A stretch of 5,231 bases of DNA from Candidatus Coatesbacteria bacterium RBG_13_66_14 (GCA_001774505.1 MFAF01000126.1:3493-8723), one strand, 5' to 3'; positions 1 to 4,598 are shown, numbered from the stretch's first letter. Notes: generated by a model from the sequence alone, not told the origin. Numbers and translations are program-made.

Positions 1-975
1 ATCGCCTACGAAGCCCGCGACGGCCTGGCCTCCATCAACGGCTCCAACTTCATCAACGGCCTCGGCTCGCTCCTCCTCCTGGAGATGGAGGTGTGGCTCA
101 AGACCCAGGACGTGGCCGCCGCCATGACCCTCGAAGTCCTAAACGTCAACATGTCGGGCTACGACGAGCGGCTGCACCGCGTCCGGGGGCACGCCGGCTC
201 GATCACGGTGGCGAAAAACATCCGGCGGCTGACCGAGGGGTCGCCGCTTCTCGCGCGCCCCGGCAAGAAGGTCCAGGACGCCTATTCCCTGCGCTCGACG
301 CCCCAGTCGGCCGGTCCCGCCCGCACGGCCCTGGCCCACGCCCGCGGGGTTTTCGCGACCGAGCTCAACGGCGTCGGCGACAACCCCGTCTTCTTCCCCG
401 AGGACGACGAGGTCGTCGCCGGGGCCAACTTCCAGGGCACGCCCATGGCCCTGGCCCTGGAGTACGCCTCGATGGGCGTGGTGACGGCGGCGGTCCTCGC
501 CGAGCGGCGCCTCAACCGCCTGATGAACCCCGCGCTGTCCGCGGGGCTGCCCGGGTTCCTGACCCACGGCGGCGGGATGTTCTCCGGGATGATGCTGGCC
601 CAGTACACCGCCGGGGCGATTGTCTGCGAATGCCGGGTGCTCTCGACTCCGGCGGCCGTGGGCAGCATCCCCGCCGCGGCGGACCAGGAGGACTTCGTCT
701 CCATGGGCTGGACCACCGCCCTGAAAACCCGTCAGATAATGGACCTCGTCCCCGGCGTGCTGGGGATAGAAATCATGGCCGCCTGCCAGGCGCGCGATTT
801 CCGCAAGATGGATTTCGCCCCGGCCACGCAGGCCGTCTACGGGCTGGTCCGGGAGCACGTGGCGCACCTGCACGAGGACCGGCCGCTCCACGACGACAAC
901 ACCGCCATGGCCGAGCTGGTGCGCTCGGGCGCGATACTGGCGGCCGCGGAGAAGGTCATCGGCCCGCTGGACTGA
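1..975 (+). CDS. Aromatic amino acid ammonia-lyase/mutase of the HAL/PAL family, C-terminal 324 residues (5' truncated by window)
   Basis: The reading frame is open from base 1 and ends at TGA 973-975. Enzymes of this family use an MIO cofactor to eliminate ammonia from histidine, phenylalanine or tyrosine, or to shift the amino group. Visible active-site motifs, numbered from base 1, are SINGSN (11-16, Asn equivalent to HAL Asn195), VQDAYSLR (91-98, with the Gln/Tyr/Arg triad like HAL 277/280/283), NGVGDNP (123-129), GANFQGTP (141-148, Phe like HAL Phe329) and IPAAADQEDFVSMG (223-236, Glu230 like HAL Glu414). By alignment to Asn195 about 180 N-terminal residues are missing, including the MIO-forming Ala-Ser-Gly, so the full protein would be near 505 aa, the normal family length. 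The QED Glu favours a HAL-like enzyme, but NFQGT replaces the usual NFHGE and no hut genes are nearby, so the substrate is unassigned. Membership of the family is secure. Confidence 0.93.
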   Translation: MAYEARDGLASINGSNFINGLGSLLLLEMEVWLKTQDVAAAMTLEVLNVNMSGYDERLHRVRGHAGSITVAKNIRRLTEGSPLLARPGKKVQDAYSLRSTPQSAGPARTALAHARGVFATELNGVGDNPVFFPEDDEVVAGANFQGTPMALALEYASMGVVTAAVLAERRLNRLMNPALSAGLPGFLTHGGGMFSGMMLAQYTAGAIVCECRVLSTPAAVGSIPAAADQEDFVSMGWTTALKTRQIMDLVPGVLGIEIMAACQARDFRKMDFAPATQAVYGLVREHVAHLHEDRPLHDDNTAMAELVRSGAILAAAEKVIGPLD

Positions 976-991
976 CGGTTTCCCTGGTTCC

Positions 992-1030
992 CCCTCTCCC
1001 TTTTAGGGAGAGGGCTGGGGTGAGGGTCGG
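992..1030. repeat. Dispersed-type palindromic repeat (CCCTCTCCCT/AGGGAGAGGG) with GGGTGAGGG tail
   Basis: A perfect 10-bp inverted repeat, 992-1001 against 1005-1014, encloses a 3-nt TTT loop and is followed by a G-rich tail ending in GGGGTGAGGGTCGGG. This resembles the CCCTCTCCCT...AGGGAGAGGG...GGTGAGGG elements scattered in intergenic DNA of many unrelated bacterial genomes. It begins 16 bases after the lyase stop codon. It lacks a T tract on the plus strand after the stem, so it is a poor intrinsic terminator, though it could stabilise the 3' end of the lyase mRNA. Assignment as a repeat family is from recognition; a second copy is not present in this window. Confidence 0.6.
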
Positions 1031-1048
1031 GATGGAGGATGCGTAAAC

Positions 1049-1076
1049 GGCGGCCCGCAGAGGGGCCGCCCTACAT
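1049..1076. repeat. GC-rich palindrome with GGCGGCCC/GGGCCGCC arms and CCCTACA flank
   Basis: The arms 1049-1056 and 1063-1070 form a perfect 8-bp stem with a 6-nt loop (GCAGAG), followed by CTACAT. The same core arms occur again at 3458-3466 and 3510-3518, around a much longer centre. Short GC-rich palindromes flanked by CCCTACA are common dispersed elements in metagenome-derived genomes. Calling this a member of such a family is inference. Confidence 0.5.
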
Positions 1077-1094
1077 TTCGGTGTAAGGCGTGAT

Positions 1095-1120
1095 AAAAAA
1101 GGGCGGGTAAACCGCCCTTT
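1095..1120 (-). terminator. Intrinsic terminator for the minus-strand DNRLRE/Ig-like gene
   Basis: A perfect 9-bp stem (1098-1106 with 1112-1120, AAAGGGCGG/CCGCCCTTT) has a 5-nt loop. Read on the minus strand it is followed by a run of six T (complement of 1095-1100, three of them in the stem). It lies 22 bases past the stop codon of the minus-strand gene ending at 1142. The plus-strand side has TTTCGTTTA after the stem, so it could also act weakly on transcripts leaving the lyase gene. Confidence 0.8.
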
Positions 1121-1141
1121 CGTTTATCCTCGTATGGTTTA

Positions 1142-2533
1142 CTAGAACGCCGCTTTAATTTCCCCCCAGCTCGCGTCGTCCTCCGCCGACCCGGCCACCG
1201 AGAACGTCCACGTGAAATCCTCCTCCAGGGCGTTGCCGTCCCGGTCCGCCAGTGAGCCCGCGATGGTGCAGGTAATCGGACCCGGCGGCAGGTCGTCCGA
1301 GGGCGTGAAGGTGCAGACCACGTCGAAGAGGTCCGCGGAGTCCACCTCGAGCTCGCCCTCTATGTCTCCGCTCTGGGAAAGTGATGGTGATAAGGTCTTC
1401 GTCTGGCTCAGGTTCGCTGGCTGTCGTGAAGCATCGCGCACGGTGAAGGCCAGCGTCGAGACGTCCACCCCGGCGTAGCCGTCGGTTAAATGGAAGGTGA
1501 TGACAGAGTCCGGCGGGACGTCGCCCTCGTCGTCCCCGGGGCTCATGTCGGCCACCTCGGGCGGGTCCTCGTCCCAGCCGTACGTGGAGAAGGTCCAGAC
1601 GTAATCCTCGCCCATCTGTTTGTCCAGAAGGTCGGCGAGGCTCCCGTCCACGGTGCAGGTGTAGGCGCCCCAGGGCAGGTCGTCGGCGGGGGTGAACGTG
1701 CAAAGGACCTCCAGCGGGTCCTCGTCGTCAATTTCGAGGATGCCCTCGATGGGGGTGTTGGGCTCGGTCCCAATGTCCACGAAGGCTCGATTCCCGGACG
1801 GCGGGTCCTCGCCCTGCTCCAGGGTGAACTGGATGGTGTCGGTGTCAATTCCCGCCAGGTCGTCGGTCAGCTCGAATGCGATGGTGGAATCGGGCGGCAC
1901 GCCGCTCTCGCCATCCGCCGGATACGATTCCGAGCAGACCGGCCGGTCGGTGTCGTCGGATTCGAAATAGACCTCGAGCTGCGGGGGGGTTGCAGATTCC
2001 CTAGAACTGACATAGCCGTAATCCACTACTGCGTTGATTCGAAAACCGAAATTTTCAGATGGATAGTCCACCCATCCTTGAACGTAATCAGCCGGTAGTT
2101 CAATAGAGAGTGTTCTACGGTCAGGAAAAAAATCGTATACCAAAAAACATTCACCTATGGGAGGTGCGTTTGCCCATGTTATCTCCATTTCGCTCCACCC
2201 TTCCTCTATATCGAAGAATTCCCATACCCACCCACCGTAGTGGAGATCAAATATTAAATATGCCTTGATAACATTCATTGCTGGTTCCACATCGGATAAA
2301 TCGAATTGAACTACGGCATTCTCATATTCATAGTAGTGGGTAGGATGCGAAAAATACGCCACCCACAGTTCGATCGAATCGCCGTAATTCTCATCTATCC
2401 CACCAGGTTCTTCACCTTCATACCAAAAAATCATGATGAACGAATCCTGTACCGGCTCGAAAACCTCGTAGGCCCACGCCGCGGATAGAACCGCCGGGAC
2501 CAAGGCGCACAAAAACACGACACGCTTCATCAT
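1142..2533 (-). CDS. Secreted DNRLRE-domain protein with two Ig-like repeats and C-terminal SWGEIKAAF tag
   Basis: This 463-aa protein begins with a signal peptide (residues 1-21: short basic start, hydrophobic core, AWA before the likely cleavage site). Residues 22-190 form a DNRLRE-type beta domain: DSF, ENYGDS, AVVQFDLS, a central EGWSEMEITWANAPP motif, VQGWVD, and a late SRES...PQLEVYF strand. Two homologous Ig-like repeats follow, about 195-317 and 321-446, each with the pattern DxDxP, VPPDS, LTD..AG.D, CTFTP.DDLP.G, CT..GSLAD and WTFS. The last nine residues match those of the upstream DNRLRE gene. Such proteins are exported and often found on the cell surface; no enzymatic residues are evident. 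Two ATGs are adjacent; the Shine-Dalgarno GGGAGGT at 2535-2541 lies 1 nt from the first and 4 nt from the second, so translation may really start at 2530. Bases about 2000-2455 are unusually AT-rich for the gene. Confidence 0.88.
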   Translation of the reverse strand: MMKRVVFLCALVPAVLSAAWAYEVFEPVQDSFIMIFWYEGEEPGGIDENYGDSIELWVAYFSHPTHYYEYENAVVQFDLSDVEPAMNVIKAYLIFDLHYGGWVWEFFDIEEGWSEMEITWANAPPIGECFLVYDFFPDRRTLSIELPADYVQGWVDYPSENFGFRINAVVDYGYVSSRESATPPQLEVYFESDDTDRPVCSESYPADGESGVPPDSTIAFELTDDLAGIDTDTIQFTLEQGEDPPSGNRAFVDIGTEPNTPIEGILEIDDEDPLEVLCTFTPADDLPWGAYTCTVDGSLADLLDKQMGEDYVWTFSTYGWDEDPPEVADMSPGDDEGDVPPDSVITFHLTDGYAGVDVSTLAFTVRDASRQPANLSQTKTLSPSLSQSGDIEGELEVDSADLFDVVCTFTPSDDLPPGPITCTIAGSLADRDGNALEEDFTWTFSVAGSAEDDASWGEIKAAF

Positions 2534-2534
2534 T

Positions 2535-2541
2535 ACCTCCC
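2535..2541 (-). promoter_or_regulatory. Ribosome binding site GGGAGGT, favouring the second of two ATGs
   Basis: On the minus strand GGGAGGT is followed by A-ATG-ATG-AAG. The spacing is 1 nt to the first ATG (2533) and 4 nt to the second (2530). The second spacing is closer to normal, so the mature N-terminus of the pre-protein may be MKRVVF rather than MMKRVVF. Confidence 0.6.
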
Positions 2542-2560
2542 AGCTTCAACCCGACGTTAA

Positions 2561-2576
2561 AGCACGATTGATGCCA
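2561..2576 (-). promoter_or_regulatory. Possible sigma-54 (-24/-12) promoter for the DNRLRE/Ig-like gene
   Basis: The minus strand reads TGGCAT-N5-GTGCT, with GG and GC exactly 10 bases apart as required for -24/-12 elements (consensus TGGCAC-N5-TTGC). Transcription would start near 2550, leaving a short leader that holds the Shine-Dalgarno. No convincing sigma-70 pair was found in 2534-2714. No activator site was identified, so this rests on the motif alone. Confidence 0.3.
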
Positions 2577-2714
2577 GAGTGGGATGCCGCGGTTTAACGC
2601 CCAAATTACAACACGTTACGCGGATGCTTCTCTATGCCCACTGGGAAGCGCCGTGTGCTTTTGCCTCCACTCGGGTTCTTATCACCCCGTTTACGCCGAA
2701 CGTTCACCGCCGTT

Positions 2715-3353
2715 TCATTCGAACGCCGCCTTTATCTCCCCCCAGCTCGACTCCGCGACCGCCTCGCCGGTGAAGGTCAGCCAAAGCTCCGGTGAGTATT
2801 CGGTCTCCCGGGTGTGGATTTTCGCCGACGGGTCGTACTCCTGCACCTGCTCGGTGTCGTGGATTACGATGCCGTAGGCCGTTTTCGGCGCGTCCACCCA
2901 GCCCGCCAGGGGTCCCGTGTTCAGGTCCACGTAGTTGTACCCCGCGTACATCTCGGTGAGGGCCAACTGGCCGCCCCATGACGGCTGGTTGTTGTAGGTG
3001 ATGGTCATCTCGTCCCAGGCTTCCGCCACCGCACGGAAGCGCTGCGGGCCGCCGCCCCCGTGCTCGGCGTGGAGGACGAGCTGTGCCCCGACCAGGTCCG
3101 CCCCGTCGTAGCCGTCCAGCCCGGAGAAGTCGAAGTGCATGTAGGCTCTTTCGCTGTCCTCGCCCCACTGGTAATAGTTGTACAGGACGTACATCAGAGG
3201 CTCGGCGCCGTAGTTGTCGTCGGCGTACTGCGGCTCGCTCTCCCACTCCTCGTAGTACCTGACGTAGCTGTCGCCGTCGGTCTCCAGGACGACCTCGACG
3301 GTGGCCAGGGCGAGGAAGGCGGCGGCCAGGATGAGGATGACGATTCCCCTCAT
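2715..3353 (-). CDS. Secreted single-domain DNRLRE protein with C-terminal SWGEIKAAFE tag
   Basis: The protein is 212 aa from the ATG at 3353; an upstream in-frame ATG at 3392 would add 13 residues (MLEKNRRKNLRLK). I prefer 3353 because GAGGT lies 5 nt upstream of it, because a standard signal peptide (MRGIVILILAAAFLALA) starts there, and because the likely promoter puts the transcript start at about 3391, on top of the longer start codon. After the signal peptide comes one DNRLRE-type beta domain: DSYVRY, DDNYGAE, RAYMHFDFSGL, AQLVLHAE, AWDEMTITYNNQP, PLAGWVD, YGIVIHD and a closing TRE...PELWLTF. The C-terminus ESSWGEIKAAFE repeats the tail of the downstream paralogue. The two genes are tandem on the minus strand, 181 bases apart, with no clear terminator between them. 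Likely exported; role structural or adhesive by inference only. Confidence 0.87.
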   Translation of the reverse strand: MRGIVILILAAAFLALATVEVVLETDGDSYVRYYEEWESEPQYADDNYGAEPLMYVLYNYYQWGEDSERAYMHFDFSGLDGYDGADLVGAQLVLHAEHGGGGPQRFRAVAEAWDEMTITYNNQPSWGGQLALTEMYAGYNYVDLNTGPLAGWVDAPKTAYGIVIHDTEQVQEYDPSAKIHTRETEYSPELWLTFTGEAVAESSWGEIKAAFE

Positions 3354-3358
3354 CTTCA

Positions 3359-3363
3359 ACCTC
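3359..3363 (-). promoter_or_regulatory. Ribosome binding site GAGGT that decides the start at 3353
   Basis: GAGGT on the minus strand is separated from the ATG at 3353 by 5 nt. The alternative ATG at 3392 has only GTTAA directly upstream and no purine-rich site. Confidence 0.6.
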
Positions 3364-3397
3364 AGGTTTTTCCTCCGGTTCTTCTCCAACATTTAAC

Positions 3398-3406
3398 AGT
3401 ATAGCA
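3398..3406 (-). promoter_or_regulatory. Extended -10 promoter (TGCTATACT) for the DNRLRE pair
   Basis: The minus strand reads TG-C-TATACT, an extended -10 with one mismatch to TATAAT. The -35 region at normal spacing is weak, as is usual for extended -10 promoters. The start of transcription should fall near 3391, giving a leader of about 38 nt before the ATG at 3353. Confidence 0.5.
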
Positions 3407-3428
3407 CGCCGGTGGGGATATTAAACAG

Positions 3429-3446
3429 GCCGACCTCGCGGTCGGC
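3429..3446. repeat. Perfect 7-bp palindrome GCCGACC-TCGC-GGTCGGC
   Basis: Arms 3429-3435 and 3440-3446 pair perfectly around a 4-nt TCGC loop. It lies just upstream of the extended -10 for the DNRLRE genes (roughly the -45 to -60 zone), so it could be an operator or part of the adjacent repeat at 3458-3518. No T tract follows on either strand. Confidence 0.4.
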
Positions 3447-3457
3447 GGTTTCGGGGA

Positions 3458-3518
3458 GGGCGGCCCGTGAACCCCTGGTTTTCCTAACCCCCCGCTCTTT
3501 ACGCGGGTCGGGCCGCCC
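3458..3518. repeat. Long GC-rich palindrome with GGGCGGCCC/GGGCCGCCC arms
   Basis: Outer arms 3458-3466 and 3510-3518 form a perfect 9-bp stem around 43 nt that contain an inner 5-bp hairpin (CCCGC 3491-3495, GCGGG 3503-3507). The outer arms share the GGCGGCCC/GGGCCGCC core of the palindrome at 1049-1070, so both may belong to one dispersed repeat family with different centres. Confidence 0.45.
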
Positions 3519-3661
3519 ACCCTTCTCCACCGTAAAAGATAGCCAAAACTTCCCCGCCGTCAAGGTCCGACCGAAAAAAAACGGCCGCGCGCCATTTTCC
3601 GGGCTTGTGACCAATTCGGTCTGCATTCCGCGGCCTCCACCCCCCGGGCGGACCAAAAACC

Positions 3662-3690
3662 TTGCCACAGACGGGGCGGTTGTGTATCCT
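3662..3690 (+). promoter_or_regulatory. Sigma-70-like promoter for the VOC-ferredoxin operon
   Basis: TTGCCA (3662-3667, one mismatch to TTGACA) and TATCCT (3685-3690, two mismatches to TATAAT) are separated by exactly 17 bases. The transcript would begin near 3697 and carry a leader of about 120 nt before the first VOC gene. Confidence 0.45.
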
Positions 3691-3730
3691 CTCCATGCAT
3701 TAACCCCTTTCTGCCCGGACCGGAGGGAAC

Positions 3731-3764
3731 GTCGCCGGTCGGGACGCGAGGGGTCCCCGGCGAC
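3731..3764 (+). promoter_or_regulatory. Structured leader hairpin upstream of the first VOC gene
   Basis: GTCGCCGG (3731-3738) pairs perfectly with CCGGCGAC (3757-3764), and GGAC (3742-3745) pairs with GTCC (3753-3756), giving a 12-bp stem with a 3-nt bulge and a 7-nt loop. It sits between the inferred transcription start and the ribosome binding site. No T tract follows, so it is not an intrinsic terminator; an RNA regulatory or stabilising role is possible. Confidence 0.35.
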
Positions 3765-3805
3765 ACGGCGGGCGAAGGGCTAATCCCGGTACGTTAATCC
3801 GACGA

Positions 3806-3811
3806 AAGGAG
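3806..3811 (+). promoter_or_regulatory. Ribosome binding site AAGGAG supporting a TTG start
   Basis: AAGGAG is followed by 6 nt (AAAATC) and then TTG at 3818. This spacing is optimal and the resulting N-terminus lines up residue for residue with that of the second VOC protein, which starts at an ATG. Confidence 0.8.
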
Positions 3812-3817
3812 AAAATC

Positions 3818-4180
3818 TTGGGCAAGCACGACATCTGCCACGTCGAGTTCGATTCCACCGACCTCGAGCGGACGCGGCGGTTCCTCGGCGGCCTCTTCGG
3901 CGACTGGCAGTTCCAGGGCTGGGGGGACAAGTACCTGTTGTTCTCGACCCCCGGCGGTCCCGGAGGCGGCATCAACCGGGTGGACAAGCTGCAGGGCGGC
4001 TCCGGCACCCTGGTCCACGTCGAGGTGGACGAAATCGAGCCCTACCTGGCGCGGGTGGAAGGCCTGGGCGGGCGCATCCACACGCCGAAGACCGAGATTC
4101 CCGAGATCGGCTGGTTCGCCATCGTGAAGGACCCCGACGGGAACCTCCTGGGCCTGTACCAGGACAAGCCGAAGGGCTAG
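3818..4180 (+). CDS. VOC-family protein (glyoxalase/bleomycin-resistance fold), first paralogue
   Basis: This 120-aa protein has the two beta-alpha-beta-beta-beta modules of the vicinal oxygen chelate superfamily: module 1 with ICHVEFDSTDLERTRRFL (6-23), module 2 with LVHVEVDEIEPYLARVEGLGG (65-85) and the closing GWFAIVKDPDGNLLGLYQ (98-115). It most resembles the lactoylglutathione-lyase-like group (COG3324 type). His8 and His67 occupy positions that often bind metal, but the Glu usually found after DPDG is replaced by Gly112, so classical glyoxalase chemistry is doubtful; ligand or cofactor binding is an alternative. The start is TTG, supported by AAGGAG at 3806-3811 and by alignment with its paralogue. 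It is first in a three-gene operon; a 9-bp hairpin lies in the 55-nt gap to the next gene. Substrate unknown. Confidence 0.88.
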   Translation: MGKHDICHVEFDSTDLERTRRFLGGLFGDWQFQGWGDKYLLFSTPGGPGGGINRVDKLQGGSGTLVHVEVDEIEPYLARVEGLGGRIHTPKTEIPEIGWFAIVKDPDGNLLGLYQDKPKG

Positions 4181-4189
4181 AGTGCTTTC

Positions 4190-4217
4190 GGGGACCGGGC
4201 CGCGGCGTCCGGTCCCC
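4190..4217 (+). other. Intercistronic hairpin between the two VOC genes
   Basis: GGGGACCGG (4190-4198) and CCGGTCCCC (4209-4217) form a perfect 9-bp stem with a 10-nt loop. It starts 9 bases after the first VOC stop codon and ends 18 bases before the next start codon. No T run follows, so it more likely protects or tunes the 3' end of the first cistron, or partly limits read-through, than ends the operon. Confidence 0.5.
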
Positions 4218-4235
4218 TCATCACGAGGGAGGGGC

Positions 4236-4598
4236 ATGGCCGAGCACGACCTCTACCACTTCGAGTGGGCCACGACCGACATCGAGGCGACCCGGAAGTT
4301 CTTCGAGGGCCTCTTCGATTGGGAGTTCACCCCCTGGGCCGACAACTACATGCTCTTCCGCACGCCCTCGGGCCTCTCCGGCGCCCTGGCCCTGGTGGAC
4401 GATCTGGAACCGACCGTCCGGCCGCTTTTATATTTCCAGGTCACCGAGCTGGAGCCGTACATGAAAAAAGTCAAGGAGCTCGGCGGCGACGCGGTCTCCG
4501 ACATCCAGGAGGCGCCCGAACTCGGCAAATTCGCCATCCTTTCCGACCCCGACGGCTCCTTTTTCGGCGTGTTCAAGCCGCTCGAGGAGGGCAAGTGA
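4236..4598 (+). CDS. VOC-family protein, second paralogue
   Basis: The protein is exactly 120 aa, the same length as the first paralogue, and aligns with it throughout: MAEHDLYHFEW against MGKHDICHVEF, LEPYMKKVKELGG in module 2, and GKFAILSDPDGSFFGVFKP at the end. This looks like a tandem duplication that has since diverged. His8 is kept, but the second-module His67 of the first copy is Tyr66 here and the post-DPDG acidic ligand is again Gly (111), so metal binding is probably lost or altered. I chose ATG 4236, preceded by a GAGGGAGG-rich site, over an in-frame GTG at 4182 whose extra 18 residues (rich in Arg, Pro, Ser) match nothing in the paralogue and come from the intercistronic hairpin. 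Its stop overlaps the start of the ferredoxin gene. VOC proteins dimerise, so a heterodimer of the two is plausible. Confidence 0.88.
   Translation: MAEHDLYHFEWATTDIEATRKFFEGLFDWEFTPWADNYMLFRTPSGLSGALALVDDLEPTVRPLLYFQVTELEPYMKKVKELGGDAVSDIQEAPELGKFAILSDPDGSFFGVFKPLEEGK

Larger units (their letters stand above)
2534..2714. other. Intergenic region between the two DNRLRE genes
   Basis: These 181 bases hold the Shine-Dalgarno and the possible -24/-12 promoter of the downstream gene, plus a small perfect palindrome GAACGTTC (2698-2705) just past the stop of the upstream gene. I see no intrinsic terminator for the upstream gene, so read-through into the second gene is possible. Short plus-strand reading frames here lack any recognisable protein pattern. 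Confidence 0.5.
3393..3817. other. Divergent intergenic region with promoters in both directions and several palindromes
   Basis: This 425-base stretch separates the leftward DNRLRE genes from the rightward VOC operon. It holds an extended -10 facing left (3398-3406), a sigma-70-like promoter facing right (3662-3690), palindromes at 3429-3446 and 3458-3518, an A8 tract at 3574-3581 and a leader hairpin at 3731-3764. Open frames on both strands here are rich in Arg, Pro and Gly with no signal, domain or ribosome binding site, and I do not call them genes. Confidence 0.6.

Noticed and set aside
139..891. 250-codon minus-strand open frame across the lyase gene
   Set aside because: It is antisense to strongly conserved lyase motifs, is rich in Arg, Gly and His as expected for GC-rich shadow frames, and shows no domain pattern.
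93..1046. 317-codon plus-strand frame overlapping the lyase in another register
   Set aside because: The Arg-Pro-Gly-rich composition is typical of a shifted GC-rich frame, and the true frame carries the HAL/PAL motifs.
1490..2098. 202-codon plus-strand frame antisense to the DNRLRE/Ig-like gene
   Set aside because: It has no ribosome binding site or domain; its Val-Gly-rich pattern mirrors the Asp-rich repeats on the opposite strand.
3429..3518. CRISPR array or tRNA in the palindrome-rich intergenic region
   Set aside because: There are no regularly spaced direct repeats and no cloverleaf with T-arm or anticodon features; only isolated inverted repeats are present.
3574..3581. T8 tract on the minus strand as an intrinsic terminator
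   Set aside because: The preceding GC-rich bases contain only a loopless CGGCCG palindrome and no proper stem-loop, and no minus-strand gene ends there.
3393..3668. Minus-strand 91-codon frame upstream of the smaller DNRLRE gene
   Set aside because: It ends on the extended -10 promoter, spans the repeat palindromes and has a low-complexity Gly/Arg composition.
3412..3783. Plus-strand frame in the divergent intergenic region
   Set aside because: It runs through palindromes and the promoter, is Arg/Pro-rich, has no Shine-Dalgarno and resembles no family.
4182..4235. GTG start at 4182 for the second VOC protein
   Set aside because: The extra residues encode the intercistronic hairpin, do not align with the paralogue, and a better ribosome binding site precedes ATG 4236.
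4265..4594. N-terminal extension of the ferredoxin frame back to 4265
   Set aside because: These 110 codons are a shifted reading of the second VOC gene, full of Arg, Gly and Pro; the GTG at 4595 has AGGAGG at 4 nt and begins the conserved sequence.
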